Notes under the pieces: generated by a model | What the model was told of the DNA's origin: nothing | Database searches by the model: none | Seen by the model: only the letters and a program-made list of their open reading frames with translations | Assembly: GCA_006969625.1 (NCBI GenBank) | Contig: CP030885.1 | Location: 806,001 to 870,000 of the forward strand | Direction of reading: 5' to 3' | Length of the DNA: 64,000 nucleotides | Source: Rhodospirillaceae bacterium | GTDB lineage: Bacteria; Pseudomonadota; Alphaproteobacteria; Kiloniellales; DSM-21159 | Part shown: one piece after another, positions 25,843 through 34,454 of the stretch | Layout of the letters: every line of letters begins with the position of its first letter | Position numbering within the stretch: the stretch's first letter is position 1 | Translations under genes and position numbers: made by a program

Positions 25843-28392
25843 GTGAAGATCCTCTTTCTGCTCCGCCATCCGCTCTACCTGCGCAACTACGAGAGCGTGC
25901 TGCGCGAGCTCGCGGCCCGCGGCCACCGGGTCGAGCTGATCTTCAGTTCGCTCCCGAAGCAAGTCGACCGCACGCTGCTGGATTCCCTCGAAGCGGCCTT
26001 CCCCGAGCGCATTGTCGAGGCGCCGCTGCGTCCGCGCACCGGATGGTGGTGGCCGATCTCCGACGCGCTACGCATGCTGCGCGACTACCTGCGCTATCTG
26101 GAGCCGGCCTATGCCGAGGCACCGCTGTTGGTCGCGCGCGGCGCCCGGCGCCTGCCGCCACAGGCGCGTCTGGCGTTCGAGAAGCTGCCGTTGCTGAAGA
26201 GCCGACCGGCGCGACGCCTGACTGGTGCGCTTTGCCGTCTGGCCGAGCGGGCGATTCCGGCCGACCCCGGCCTGCTGCGCTTCCTCAGGCGGGCGCAGCC
26301 GGACCTGGTGATGGTCACGCCGATGGTCGACTTCCTCTACGGCCAAACCGACGCCGTGAAGGCGGCCAAGGCGCTGGGCGTCCCGACGCTGCTGGGCGTG
26401 GCCAGTTGGGACAACCTGACCAACAAGGGGCTGGTCCAGGTCCAGCCTCACCGCACCCTGGTCTGGAACGAGGTGCAGGTGCGCGAGGCGGTCGAGATGC
26501 ATGGGCTCGGCCGCAAGACGGTCGTGGCGACGGGTGCGCAGCTCTTCGACGAGTGGTTCGAGCGACACCCCTCGGTCGACCGGGCCGGCTTCTGCGCGCG
26601 GGTCGGCGGCCTCGATCCGGACAAGCCGATCCTGCTCTACCTCTGCTCCTCCACCTTCATCTGCCGCAACGAGGTCGACTTCGTGAAGGCCTGGCTGGAG
26701 GCCCTGCGCGCCGCTCCCGACGCCAAGCTGCGCGAGGCCAACGTCATCGTCCGCCCGCACCCTTCCCACTTCGCGCAGTGGCGCAGCGCCGACTTGAGCT
26801 GTCTTGGCGCGGTGCGGGTCTGGCCGGACGGCAACGGCGTGCCGGTCGACGAGGAGCGCAAACGCGACTACTTCGACAGCCTGCACTTCGCCGACGCCGT
26901 CATCGGCATCAACACGAGCGGCTTTATCGAGGCCGGTATCGTCGGGCGTCGCACCCTGACGCTGCGGACCCCGGAGTTCGCCAAGACCCAGGACGGCACC
27001 CTGCACTTCCGCTACCTCACTGACGGCGGTCTGCTCAGTGTCGCCGAGGGCTTCGATGCGCACCTGACGCAACTGAGCGAGACCTTGGCCGAGCCGGCGA
27101 GGACGGAGGCCGAGGTGCGCGCCTTCGTCGAGCGCTTCGTGCGGCCGCACGGGCTGGACCGGCCGGCGACCCCGATCGTCGTCCAGGCGGTCGAGGAGGC
27201 CGGCAGCCTGCGGCCTTCGCCCGAAAGCGGCATTCCGGGCGCCGCGCTCGTGCGGGCGCTGCTGGCCGTGCCCGGCTGGCCGGTGCGCCGGATCATGCTG
27301 AACCGAAGCAATCCCGGCATGTGGAAGGGCATCGAGCGCGTCGAGCAGCCGCGCTACGCCGTGCCCCGCGGCCAGTCGACGGAGCATTCAGAAAGCAAGA
27401 TCCGCAAGTTCGAAGAGTTCACCCGCGACGCCCTGGCCGATCTTGCCAAGTCGGACCGGCCGATCGTCGTTGGCCCCTGGATGAGCGAGGTCGGCTTCGA
27501 GCTGCTCTACTGGATCCCGCTGCTGCGCTGGGCGCGTCAGGCGTACGGCCTGGACCCGGCCCGCTTCGTGGTGGTCAGCCGCGGCGGGGTGCGAAGCTGG
27601 TACGGCGACCTGGCGGCCCGCTACGTCGACCTGTTCGATCTCTATTCGCCGGAGGAGTACGTCGCGCTGAACGAGAAGCGCCAGGAAAAGTCCGGCATGC
27701 AAAAGCAAAAGCGCGTCTCCGGCGTCGAGAAGGAGATCGTCGAGCGCGTCGCACGCGACCTCGACCTTGGCAAGGTCGAGGTCCTGCATCCGCGGCTGAT
27801 GTACAGCGGCATCTACCGATACCATTGGTCCCAGCGCAGCAGCATCGACCATCTGCTGTTGCACGCGATCTACGAGCCGATCCCGCAGCCCGAGCCGGGC
27901 GAGCTGGAAGCGCAGCTTCCCGAGGACTTCTACGCCGTGCGCTTCTATGCGCGCGAGAGCTTCGACGACAGCGCATGCCATCAGAACTTCGTGCGCGGCG
28001 TCATCGAGCGGTTGCTGAAGCGCGCGGACGTGGTGTTGCTCGACACGCCCTTCACGGTCGACGACCATGGCAACGTGGACTGGATGCGCGAGCGGGCCGA
28101 GGGCAATCGCCTGGGCAACCGCCTGATCCACGCCGCGGAGTGGATGACACCGGCCAGCAATCTGGAGGTGCAGACGCGCATCGTCGCCCGCTCGCGTGGC
28201 TTCGTGGGCACCTACGGCGGCCTCTCGTACCTGGCGCCCTACCTCGGCAAGCCCTCGATCGCCTTCCACGCGCACCAGGACGACGTCATGGACGCCCACG
28301 TCAACACGGCGCAGACGGTGTTTCGCAGCTTCGGCGTGCCTTTCGTGCTGTTGACGCCGGCCGAGCTGGAGCTCGTCGGCGAGCTCGTGTGA
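25843..28392 (+). CDS. Two-module surface-glycan glycosyltransferase (module A + module B)
   Basis: 849 residues from the GTG at 25843, chosen because the two other module-A proteins also begin at this point with GTG; an ATG at 25804 would add 13 residues. Module A (1-460) is GT-B-like: ILFLLRHPLYLRNYES, VASWDNLTNKGLVQ, VIVRPHP and a donor-site-like INTSGFIEAGIVGR. Module B (about 520-849) has VVGPWMSEVGFELLYWIP, VVSRGGVRSWYGDLA, YAVRFYARESF and RGFVGTYGGLSYLAPYLG, the last resembling GT9 and fucosyltransferase donor sites. There is no signal peptide or membrane span, so it is cytoplasmic. Two transferases in one chain may add two consecutive sugars. Confidence 0.72.
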   Translation: MKILFLLRHPLYLRNYESVLRELAARGHRVELIFSSLPKQVDRTLLDSLEAAFPERIVEAPLRPRTGWWWPISDALRMLRDYLRYLEPAYAEAPLLVARGARRLPPQARLAFEKLPLLKSRPARRLTGALCRLAERAIPADPGLLRFLRRAQPDLVMVTPMVDFLYGQTDAVKAAKALGVPTLLGVASWDNLTNKGLVQVQPHRTLVWNEVQVREAVEMHGLGRKTVVATGAQLFDEWFERHPSVDRAGFCARVGGLDPDKPILLYLCSSTFICRNEVDFVKAWLEALRAAPDAKLREANVIVRPHPSHFAQWRSADLSCLGAVRVWPDGNGVPVDEERKRDYFDSLHFADAVIGINTSGFIEAGIVGRRTLTLRTPEFAKTQDGTLHFRYLTDGGLLSVAEGFDAHLTQLSETLAEPARTEAEVRAFVERFVRPHGLDRPATPIVVQAVEEAGSLRPSPESGIPGAALVRALLAVPGWPVRRIMLNRSNPGMWKGIERVEQPRYAVPRGQSTEHSESKIRKFEEFTRDALADLAKSDRPIVVGPWMSEVGFELLYWIPLLRWARQAYGLDPARFVVVSRGGVRSWYGDLAARYVDLFDLYSPEEYVALNEKRQEKSGMQKQKRVSGVEKEIVERVARDLDLGKVEVLHPRLMYSGIYRYHWSQRSSIDHLLLHAIYEPIPQPEPGELEAQLPEDFYAVRFYARESFDDSACHQNFVRGVIERLLKRADVVLLDTPFTVDDHGNVDWMRERAEGNRLGNRLIHAAEWMTPASNLEVQTRIVARSRGFVGTYGGLSYLAPYLGKPSIAFHAHQDDVMDAHVNTAQTVFRSFGVPFVLLTPAELELVGELV

Positions 28393-28466
28393 AGCGACAC
28401 TTGTCCGGTCGACAGCGTGCCGGGTAGGTTGTGCGCTTCGACGAATGGCGGGGAGCCGGTCCGGCC

Positions 28467-29594
28467 ATGTCGGTCTTCGGTCGTATCCGCGCAGAACTGG
28501 AACGGCGCCAGCAAAAGGCGCGCAAACGAGCCGAGAAGGCCGTGCGCCTGGCCGACAAGCGGCAGCGAGTTGCGGCGAAGCGGGAGTCTCCCGGCAACAG
28601 CACGCGCGATCTCGCGCTGCGCCTGGAGGGACCGGAGGCGAGCTTCGAGCTTCCGCACGCTCCCGTCAATCGTGCCCAGGTGCGCAAGTTCGGCACCCGG
28701 GCCGAGCGCACCTTCTACCACCACCTGGCGCGGCAGACGCATCGCGAATTGATGGCCGCGCGTACGGCAATGGGCCGGGCCTACGTCGCGCGCCGCCGCG
28801 ACCACTTGACCGGCGCGCAGATCCGCATCGATCCCGGCCAGGGCTGCGGAACCGGCGAGCTGCCGGAGACGCCGGCGTTAGCCGCGGGCCTGGACGAGGC
28901 GAGCGCCTTCGCGACCGGCCTGCCGCCGTTCGACGGCCTGCCGCGCAAGAACGCGATGATCTTCGCCGTCTCGGCCGAAGAGACGCTGAACGTCGGCGAC
29001 AACCGGATCGACTACGACTCGGCCATCCGCAAGCTGGCCTGCGACCCCCACATTCTGGTGCCGGTGATCGACTACCTGGGCGCCATGCCGATCCTCTTCT
29101 CGGCGACGGTCAATGTCTCGCCGAACGAGGCGATGGAAGAGAACTCCAGCCAGTACTGGCACCTCGACCCGGAGGACATCACCCAGGTCAAGGTCTTCGT
29201 CTACCTGAACGAGGTGGACGCGCGGACGGGACCCTTCACGGCGCTGCCGGCCGACCGCACCGCCCGGCTGTTCCGCCGGCGCCCGGAATACGGCATCGGC
29301 CGCGTGGCCGACGAGGAGGTGGCCGAGTTGGCCGGCCCGGAGGGCCCGCGGGTCTTCACCGGCAGACGCGGTACGGCCGTCTTCTGCGATACCACGCGAT
29401 GCTTGCACTTCGGATCGCGGCCCGGCGACAGGCCGCGCCACCTGCTCTTCCTGATGTATTCCCTGCCGACCTCGACCTGGTTTCCGTTGTTCCCCGGCGA
29501 CGGCGAGGCCTTCCATTACCTCGATCGGTTTCAGGACGCGCGTGCCAGCGCCGAAGAGCGCGCTCTCTTGGGCATGGACCTGACGCCGGTGTAG
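28467..29594 (+). CDS. PhyH-like Fe(II)/2-oxoglutarate dioxygenase
   Basis: 375 residues from the ATG at 28467; a GTG at 28431 is an alternative. After a basic, coiled-coil-like start (ELERRQQKARKRAEKAVRLA), the second half holds the iron motif HxD in SQYWHLDPED, the segment VFVYLNEVDARTGPFTALP, and the distal His with 2-oxoglutarate Arg in RCLHFGSRPGDRPR, the layout of phytanoyl-CoA-dioxygenase-like enzymes. Its place 75 bp after the A+B gene suggests it hydroxylates or oxidises a sugar or lipid part of the same glycan. Confidence 0.75.
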   Translation: MSVFGRIRAELERRQQKARKRAEKAVRLADKRQRVAAKRESPGNSTRDLALRLEGPEASFELPHAPVNRAQVRKFGTRAERTFYHHLARQTHRELMAARTAMGRAYVARRRDHLTGAQIRIDPGQGCGTGELPETPALAAGLDEASAFATGLPPFDGLPRKNAMIFAVSAEETLNVGDNRIDYDSAIRKLACDPHILVPVIDYLGAMPILFSATVNVSPNEAMEENSSQYWHLDPEDITQVKVFVYLNEVDARTGPFTALPADRTARLFRRRPEYGIGRVADEEVAELAGPEGPRVFTGRRGTAVFCDTTRCLHFGSRPGDRPRHLLFLMYSLPTSTWFPLFPGDGEAFHYLDRFQDARASAEERALLGMDLTPV

Positions 29595-29718
29595 GGCGCG
29601 CGTCTGAGAAGCCCCACTCGGGCCGTGTTGCGGCCTTCTCCGCCGCCCGGCCGCCGACCCACGCGAATACCTGCCACGCGTGTAGGCAGGGCGGAACAGC
29701 CCGGTCTCAGGCGCTCTC

Positions 29719-30651
29719 TCAGACCTCGACCAGGTCGACTCCGGCCTCGCGAGCCAGCTTCGGCACGTCCTGCGGCTGGCGTAGGGTTTCGCCCAGCGCA
29801 TCGGCGCGCTCGCGCAGACCGCGGAAGGCCTGGCCGGCGGATACTGCCGCGATTTCCGGGCGAAGATCCTTGCGCATGTAGAAGGCGTTGGTGCCGCTGG
29901 GGTCGCAGGCCAACAGCTTGTAACCCTTCTCGTCGGCCAGCTTGGTCAGCGCCGCGAGCGAGGCGCCGTGCACGCCCTTCGGAGCTTTCGCCATGTCGGT
30001 GTCGGGGGCGATGGTCAGCGAAGCCTCCGGCCCGAAGTGGCTGTTGTACTCCAGTACCATGACCCGCGGGGAGCAGGCGGTCATGGCCTTCAGCACCCAG
30101 TAGTCGAAGCTGTCGATGTCGAGGGAGAAGAAATCGACCTCGCCGGAAAGCCCGTTGCGCTCGATCAAGACGTTCACGTTGTCCGGAGTGACCTCCAGGT
30201 GCTCGAAGGCAACCTGCGGGTTGCCGCCGAACCTGACTTCGGCGCGCTCGATGTTCTGGCGGTCGTAGTCGACCATGACGCCGCGCCAGCCGAACTCTTG
30301 CGCGAGCATCCCCGAGTTGCCGCCGCTGCCGCCGCTGCCGATTTCGACGAAGCTGCGGGCGACCACGCCGGCGGTGTGCAGCAGAGCCAGCACCATGCCG
30401 TCCTCCTCGTTCTGGGAGAACAGCTTGAAGCGCCGGGCGGTGGCGGCGAAGGGATACTCGGCGCCAAGGAAGTCGCCGAGATACTGGGTGCGAATCAGGG
30501 CATCCAGCTTGCCCGACAGGCGGCCCCGCCACTTTGTCTCCTGGCGCGCGTGCGCCTCCAGCGCGTCCAGCCGCCGGGTGACGCGGTTGAGGTCCTGGCC
30601 GAGGGCGCGTGTGCCGAGGAGGTGGCGCAGGCCGTCGACGATAACTCTCAT
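29719..30651 (-). CDS. FkbM-type methyltransferase, stand-alone
   Basis: 310 residues. The N-terminal 60 residues look coiled coil (LNRVTRRLDALEAHARQETKW). The methyltransferase part begins LFSQNEEDGMVLALL, then the SAM loop FVEIGSGGSGGNSGML, WRGVMVDYDRQNI and VDFFSLDIDSFDYWVLKAM, the acidic motif of the FkbM/Methyltransf_21 group. Its ATG overlaps the stop of the A+FkbM gene (ATGA), so the two are translationally coupled. It probably O-methylates a sugar of the cluster's glycan. Confidence 0.8.
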   Translation of the reverse strand: MRVIVDGLRHLLGTRALGQDLNRVTRRLDALEAHARQETKWRGRLSGKLDALIRTQYLGDFLGAEYPFAATARRFKLFSQNEEDGMVLALLHTAGVVARSFVEIGSGGSGGNSGMLAQEFGWRGVMVDYDRQNIERAEVRFGGNPQVAFEHLEVTPDNVNVLIERNGLSGEVDFFSLDIDSFDYWVLKAMTACSPRVMVLEYNSHFGPEASLTIAPDTDMAKAPKGVHGASLAALTKLADEKGYKLLACDPSGTNAFYMRKDLRPEIAAVSAGQAFRGLRERADALGETLRQPQDVPKLAREAGVDLVEV

Positions 30652-33026
30652 GCCGGGGCCCCTTCGCTCTGGGCCGCCTCTGCACGCGGCGGCTTGATTG
30701 GGGAGTCGGCCATCGCCGCGCGCATCGCCTCGGGGTCGCGCGCGAAGAAGGCGTCGAAATTCGGGTCGCCGCGCGTCGAGCCCTTCTCGAACTCGACCGC
30801 CAGGGTCAGGCCGGCCTCTTCCAGCAGCGCGACGATCGCGCGCCGGCGCTTCTTGTCGTCCAGCTCCACCATCACGCTCTTGAGCGCAGGGCTCGCCAGG
30901 ATCTTCCGCGCGCCCTCCAGGATCTCCAGCTCGGGGCCGTCGACGTCGAGCTTGATGTGAGCCGGCGCCGGCAGCCCATAGTCGCGGATCAGCGTGTCCA
31001 GGTCGACGGTCAGCACGGTCTGCTGGTAGACCGGCTTGGTCTCCTTGAAGTCCTTGGTCTCCAGGCCCTGGGCGCCGACGGCGTGGCGCGCCGAACCGGA
31101 GTCGAGGCTGCGATACTTGAAAAGCGTGTGCCCCACCTGGCGATGGAGCACTGTCGGCATCGGCGAAATGCAGTCGTCCATGCCGTTGTGGATCACGTTG
31201 CGGCACAGCGCGGCGAAGGTGGCGAAGCCGGGCTCGAAGGCGAAGGTCCTCACCTGCTTCTCGTGCACGGCGCCGGCCAGCAGCGAATAGACGCCGACGT
31301 TGGCGCCGATGTCGTAGAAGACTTCGCCCGGCTTCACCACCCGCTCGATCCAGTGCACCGTCCAGGGTTCCTTCATCACCGAACGGGTGCGCGTCGCCGC
31401 CTCCTTGGGCGCCGTCGCCAGGATCTCGACGTGCCTCTTGGCGTAGTCGACCGGTTGGGGAATCGCCAGCAGGTCGATGGCGTCGCGTTTGCGGAGCTGG
31501 GCCAGCACGAAGAGGCCTCGGCGCAGCAGGCGCTGCACGAAGGTCAGGATGCGTTGGCGGGAGGTCGCGGCCAGGTGCGCCACCCAGGCGACCGGCGCCA
31601 GCAAGAGCGTCAGGGGCCAGCGCCAGGCGCTGCTGCGGTCGGCGGAGCGCACCTGCGCCAGGGCTTCCAGCGTCGCCGTCAGAATCGGCGTTGCCGGCTT
31701 GTCCAGTCCGTGGGGGCGCAGGAAGTCCTCGACAAAGCGCCGCACCTCCTCTCGGCCTTCGCCGCCGGAGGCCAGTTCGGCCCCGAGTTGGCGGATGTGC
31801 GCCTCGAAATCCGGTGCCCGGCGCAGGATGCCGCCCTCGATCAGGTAGCGGAAATGCAGTGTGCCCTCTTGAGTCCGCCGGTATGCGGGATCGGCGACGG
31901 TGAAGCTGCGCTTGCCCAGGATGGCGGCCTCGATCAGCGCGCTGGTGTTGATGCCGATCACCGCGCTGCAGTGATGCAGGGCGTCGTAGTAGTCGGCCTT
32001 GCTGCTCTCCAGTACCGGCATGCCGCCCTTGCGGGGATGGATCGCTACGCGCGGGTAGTCGGTCAGGTCCAGGCGCTCGAACGGCACCTGATGCATCGGA
32101 TGCGGGCGGATCAGGATGTTCGCCTCGCGCACGGGCGGTTCGTCGCAGGCGCGCACCTTGTCCAGCCAGCGCTCGACGAACTCCGCCTCGTTGCGCGCAA
32201 TGAACACCGAGGAGCCGCAATAGAGCAGGGTGGGGCGCCCGGGATCGAAGCCGAAGTCTGCGCAGAAGCTCGCGTAGTCTCGGCTGGGTTGGCGCTCGAA
32301 CCAGTGGTCGTAGAGCTGCGCGCCGGTCAACAGAACGGACTCTGCGGGAATGCCGTGCATCTTCACCGCTTCGTCCTTCTGGAAGCGGTTCCACACCACC
32401 ACCCGGTCGGGCCGCGCCTGGATCAGGCCCTTGTTGGTCAGGTTGTCCCAGCTCGCCACCAGCAGGCAGCTCGGAACGTTCAGCGCGCGCGCGGCACGCA
32501 CCCAGTCGACCTGTTCGGACTGCAGGTCCACCATCGGCGAGACCACCAGCGCGTCGGGCCTGGTCTCGCGCAACTCGGCGACGATGGTGCGGTCCGGCGG
32601 GATCGCGCGGTCGCACTGCGTCAACAGCCAGGTGACGGCGTGGTTCAGCCCCTTGGCGCGGAACGGCGGCAGGGTGACGATGCGCCGAGTCACCGGGTCC
32701 AGGCGGAGGATCGCCCGCTCGGCCAGGGCCGGCGCATCTGCGTACTCCGGCCGGCGGTAGCGCAAGGCATTGCGCGTCCTGCGCAGCCAACGGGCCAGCG
32801 TTCCCCACATGTCGGCGCGCTCGTGGGTCAGGCCGAAGCGGACGTTGGCCTGCTCGGCCGCCAAGCGCTCGGCCAAGTCGCGCAGCTCGTCCGGCACCTT
32901 GCGGTCGTAGACGCTGGTGGTGATGAAGATGTCGTGACCGCGCTCGGCCAGCGCGCGCACGACGGGCTCGAAGTTCCGCAGATACATTAGGTTGCGGAGC
33001 AGAATGCGGAACTTGATGACGCTCAC
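30648..33026 (-). CDS. Module A glycosyltransferase fused to an FkbM methyltransferase
   Basis: 792 residues from a GTG at 33026, chosen by alignment with the other module-A starts. Module A (1-460): RILLRNLMYLRNFEPVV, VASWDNLTNKGLIQARP, ILIRPHP and INTSALIEAAILGK. A hydrophobic stretch near 480-500 (WPLTLLLAPVAWVAHLAA) may touch the membrane. FkbM domain from about 560: VFYDIGANVGVYSLLAG, FAFEPGFATFAALCRN, then IKLDVDGPELEILEGARK. One chain would add a sugar and methylate it. It is divergent from the 33270 gene across a 243-bp spacer containing an AT-rich TAATTATA at 33205. Confidence 0.78.
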   Translation of the reverse strand: MSVIKFRILLRNLMYLRNFEPVVRALAERGHDIFITTSVYDRKVPDELRDLAERLAAEQANVRFGLTHERADMWGTLARWLRRTRNALRYRRPEYADAPALAERAILRLDPVTRRIVTLPPFRAKGLNHAVTWLLTQCDRAIPPDRTIVAELRETRPDALVVSPMVDLQSEQVDWVRAARALNVPSCLLVASWDNLTNKGLIQARPDRVVVWNRFQKDEAVKMHGIPAESVLLTGAQLYDHWFERQPSRDYASFCADFGFDPGRPTLLYCGSSVFIARNEAEFVERWLDKVRACDEPPVREANILIRPHPMHQVPFERLDLTDYPRVAIHPRKGGMPVLESSKADYYDALHHCSAVIGINTSALIEAAILGKRSFTVADPAYRRTQEGTLHFRYLIEGGILRRAPDFEAHIRQLGAELASGGEGREEVRRFVEDFLRPHGLDKPATPILTATLEALAQVRSADRSSAWRWPLTLLLAPVAWVAHLAATSRQRILTFVQRLLRRGLFVLAQLRKRDAIDLLAIPQPVDYAKRHVEILATAPKEAATRTRSVMKEPWTVHWIERVVKPGEVFYDIGANVGVYSLLAGAVHEKQVRTFAFEPGFATFAALCRNVIHNGMDDCISPMPTVLHRQVGHTLFKYRSLDSGSARHAVGAQGLETKDFKETKPVYQQTVLTVDLDTLIRDYGLPAPAHIKLDVDGPELEILEGARKILASPALKSVMVELDDKKRRRAIVALLEEAGLTLAVEFEKGSTRGDPNFDAFFARDPEAMRAAMADSPIKPPRAEAAQSEGAPA

Positions 33027-33269
33027 TGACGGCGATCCTGGGGGGCGGAGCTGGCGGCAGGCCAAAGGTTCGGGGCAGGCGCGTCGGGGATGCTGCGCCG
33101 ACGGGCCGCGAGTATTAGGCGAGAAAACCGCGGCGGATCAAGGAATCCTCGTCGTACGGCGCCCCACGGCTGGCAATCCTGCGCTGCCTGCGCTAGACCG
33201 CACGCATAATTATATCCGCCCGCCCGTCGGACCCGCCCGAAAGCAACGTCACAGCGTGCGCCCAAGCTG

Positions 33270-34454
33270 ATGAACGGCTCCACCCTCTCCCGCAGCCTCG
33301 TGCGCGCCACCTACCGCGCAGCGGCGGCGAGCCTCGATTTGCTCGGCCTGAAGGCGGCGGTGCGCAGCCACGTCCTGCCGCGGCTGCTGGCAGCCGCCCA
33401 AAGCAGTCCCGACCAGGCGGCGGCGGGCGCACCGCTGAGCACCGCGACGGCCGCGACGATCGATGCGGAGATCCGACGCGTGCTGGCGGAGCCGGGACGC
33501 ATCCTGGTCGGGCCCTGGACCAGCGAGGTGGGCTTCGAGCTGCTGTACTGGATTCCGTTCCTGAACTGGCTGCGCGCCACCTACGACGTCCCGGCCGAGC
33601 GACTGGTGGCGGTGACCCGCGGCGGCGCCGGAGTCTGGTACGGCGACGTCGCGGGGCAGACCGTCGAGCTGTTCGAGCGCGTCGACCCAAAGACCTTCCG
33701 GGCGCGGACGGCGGAGCGCTGGAAGAGCGTCGGCGGGCAGAAGCAGATCTATCTCGACGAATGGGAGAACCGCCTCCTTCAGGAGATCCGCGCCTCCGGC
33801 GTCGCGGCCGGCAACGTCGTGCTGCATCCCTATCTGATGTACGCCCTGTTCTATGCGGTCTGGCAGGGTGCGCTGCCGGCCGCCCAGGTCTACGCCAGGA
33901 CCCGCTTCGCCCGGCTGCCGGCACCCGCGGGCGTTGTCCTCGATCTGCCCGACGACTTCGCGGCGGTGCGCTTCTACTTCCGTCCCTCCTTTCCGGACAC
34001 GTCGGACAACCGCCGGCTCGTCGCCACACTGGTGGAGCGGCTGGCGGCCGACCGGCCCGTGGTGCTGCTCAACCCGCGGCTGGAGATCGACGACCACAGC
34101 GACTGGATACCGGCGGGCGGCAAGGGCGTGCATGGCATCCGCGAGCTGGGCGACACCATGACGCCGGCAACCAATCTGACGGTCCAATCGACGGCCATCG
34201 CCCGGGCGCGAGTCTTCGTCGGCACCTATGGCGGGCTCAGCTACCTGGCTCCCTTCTACGGCGGGCGCGCGCTGGCGCTGCGCAGCGCGCCGGAACACAA
34301 TCTTCCTGTCCACAACGAGGTCGCGGACGTGGCCGCACGAGCGGTCGGCGGCAGCCTGACCGTACTGGACACGCTGCAGCTCGGCATGTTGGAAGATCTG
34401 CTGGCTGGGCCTGCGGACGCAGGCATGCAGGTCGGGGGAGCGCAGGCATCGTGA
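33270..34454 (+). CDS. Module B protein, stand-alone putative glycosyltransferase
   Basis: 394 residues. It parallels the C-terminal half of the 25843 protein: LVGPWTSEVGFELLYWIP near 80, VTRGGAGVWYGDVAGQ, VLHPYLMYALF, FAAVRFYFRPSFPDTSDN, VVLLNPRLEIDDHSDW, TPATNLTVQSTAIARARVF then VGTYGGLSYLAPFYG. The last block has the look of a GT-B donor site (GT9 or fucosyltransferase style), but I know no named family with the GPWxSEVGFELLYWIP signature. There is no signal peptide. Its stop overlaps the next start (GTGA). Confidence 0.65.
   Translation: MNGSTLSRSLVRATYRAAAASLDLLGLKAAVRSHVLPRLLAAAQSSPDQAAAGAPLSTATAATIDAEIRRVLAEPGRILVGPWTSEVGFELLYWIPFLNWLRATYDVPAERLVAVTRGGAGVWYGDVAGQTVELFERVDPKTFRARTAERWKSVGGQKQIYLDEWENRLLQEIRASGVAAGNVVLHPYLMYALFYAVWQGALPAAQVYARTRFARLPAPAGVVLDLPDDFAAVRFYFRPSFPDTSDNRRLVATLVERLAADRPVVLLNPRLEIDDHSDWIPAGGKGVHGIRELGDTMTPATNLTVQSTAIARARVFVGTYGGLSYLAPFYGGRALALRSAPEHNLPVHNEVADVAARAVGGSLTVLDTLQLGMLEDLLAGPADAGMQVGGAQAS

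Noticed and set aside
29719..30651. Reading the stand-alone FkbM gene as a split-off part of the 30648 gene by frameshift
   Set aside because: The 30648 gene already has a complete FkbM domain, and the two are clearly different methyltransferases linked by an ATGA overlap.
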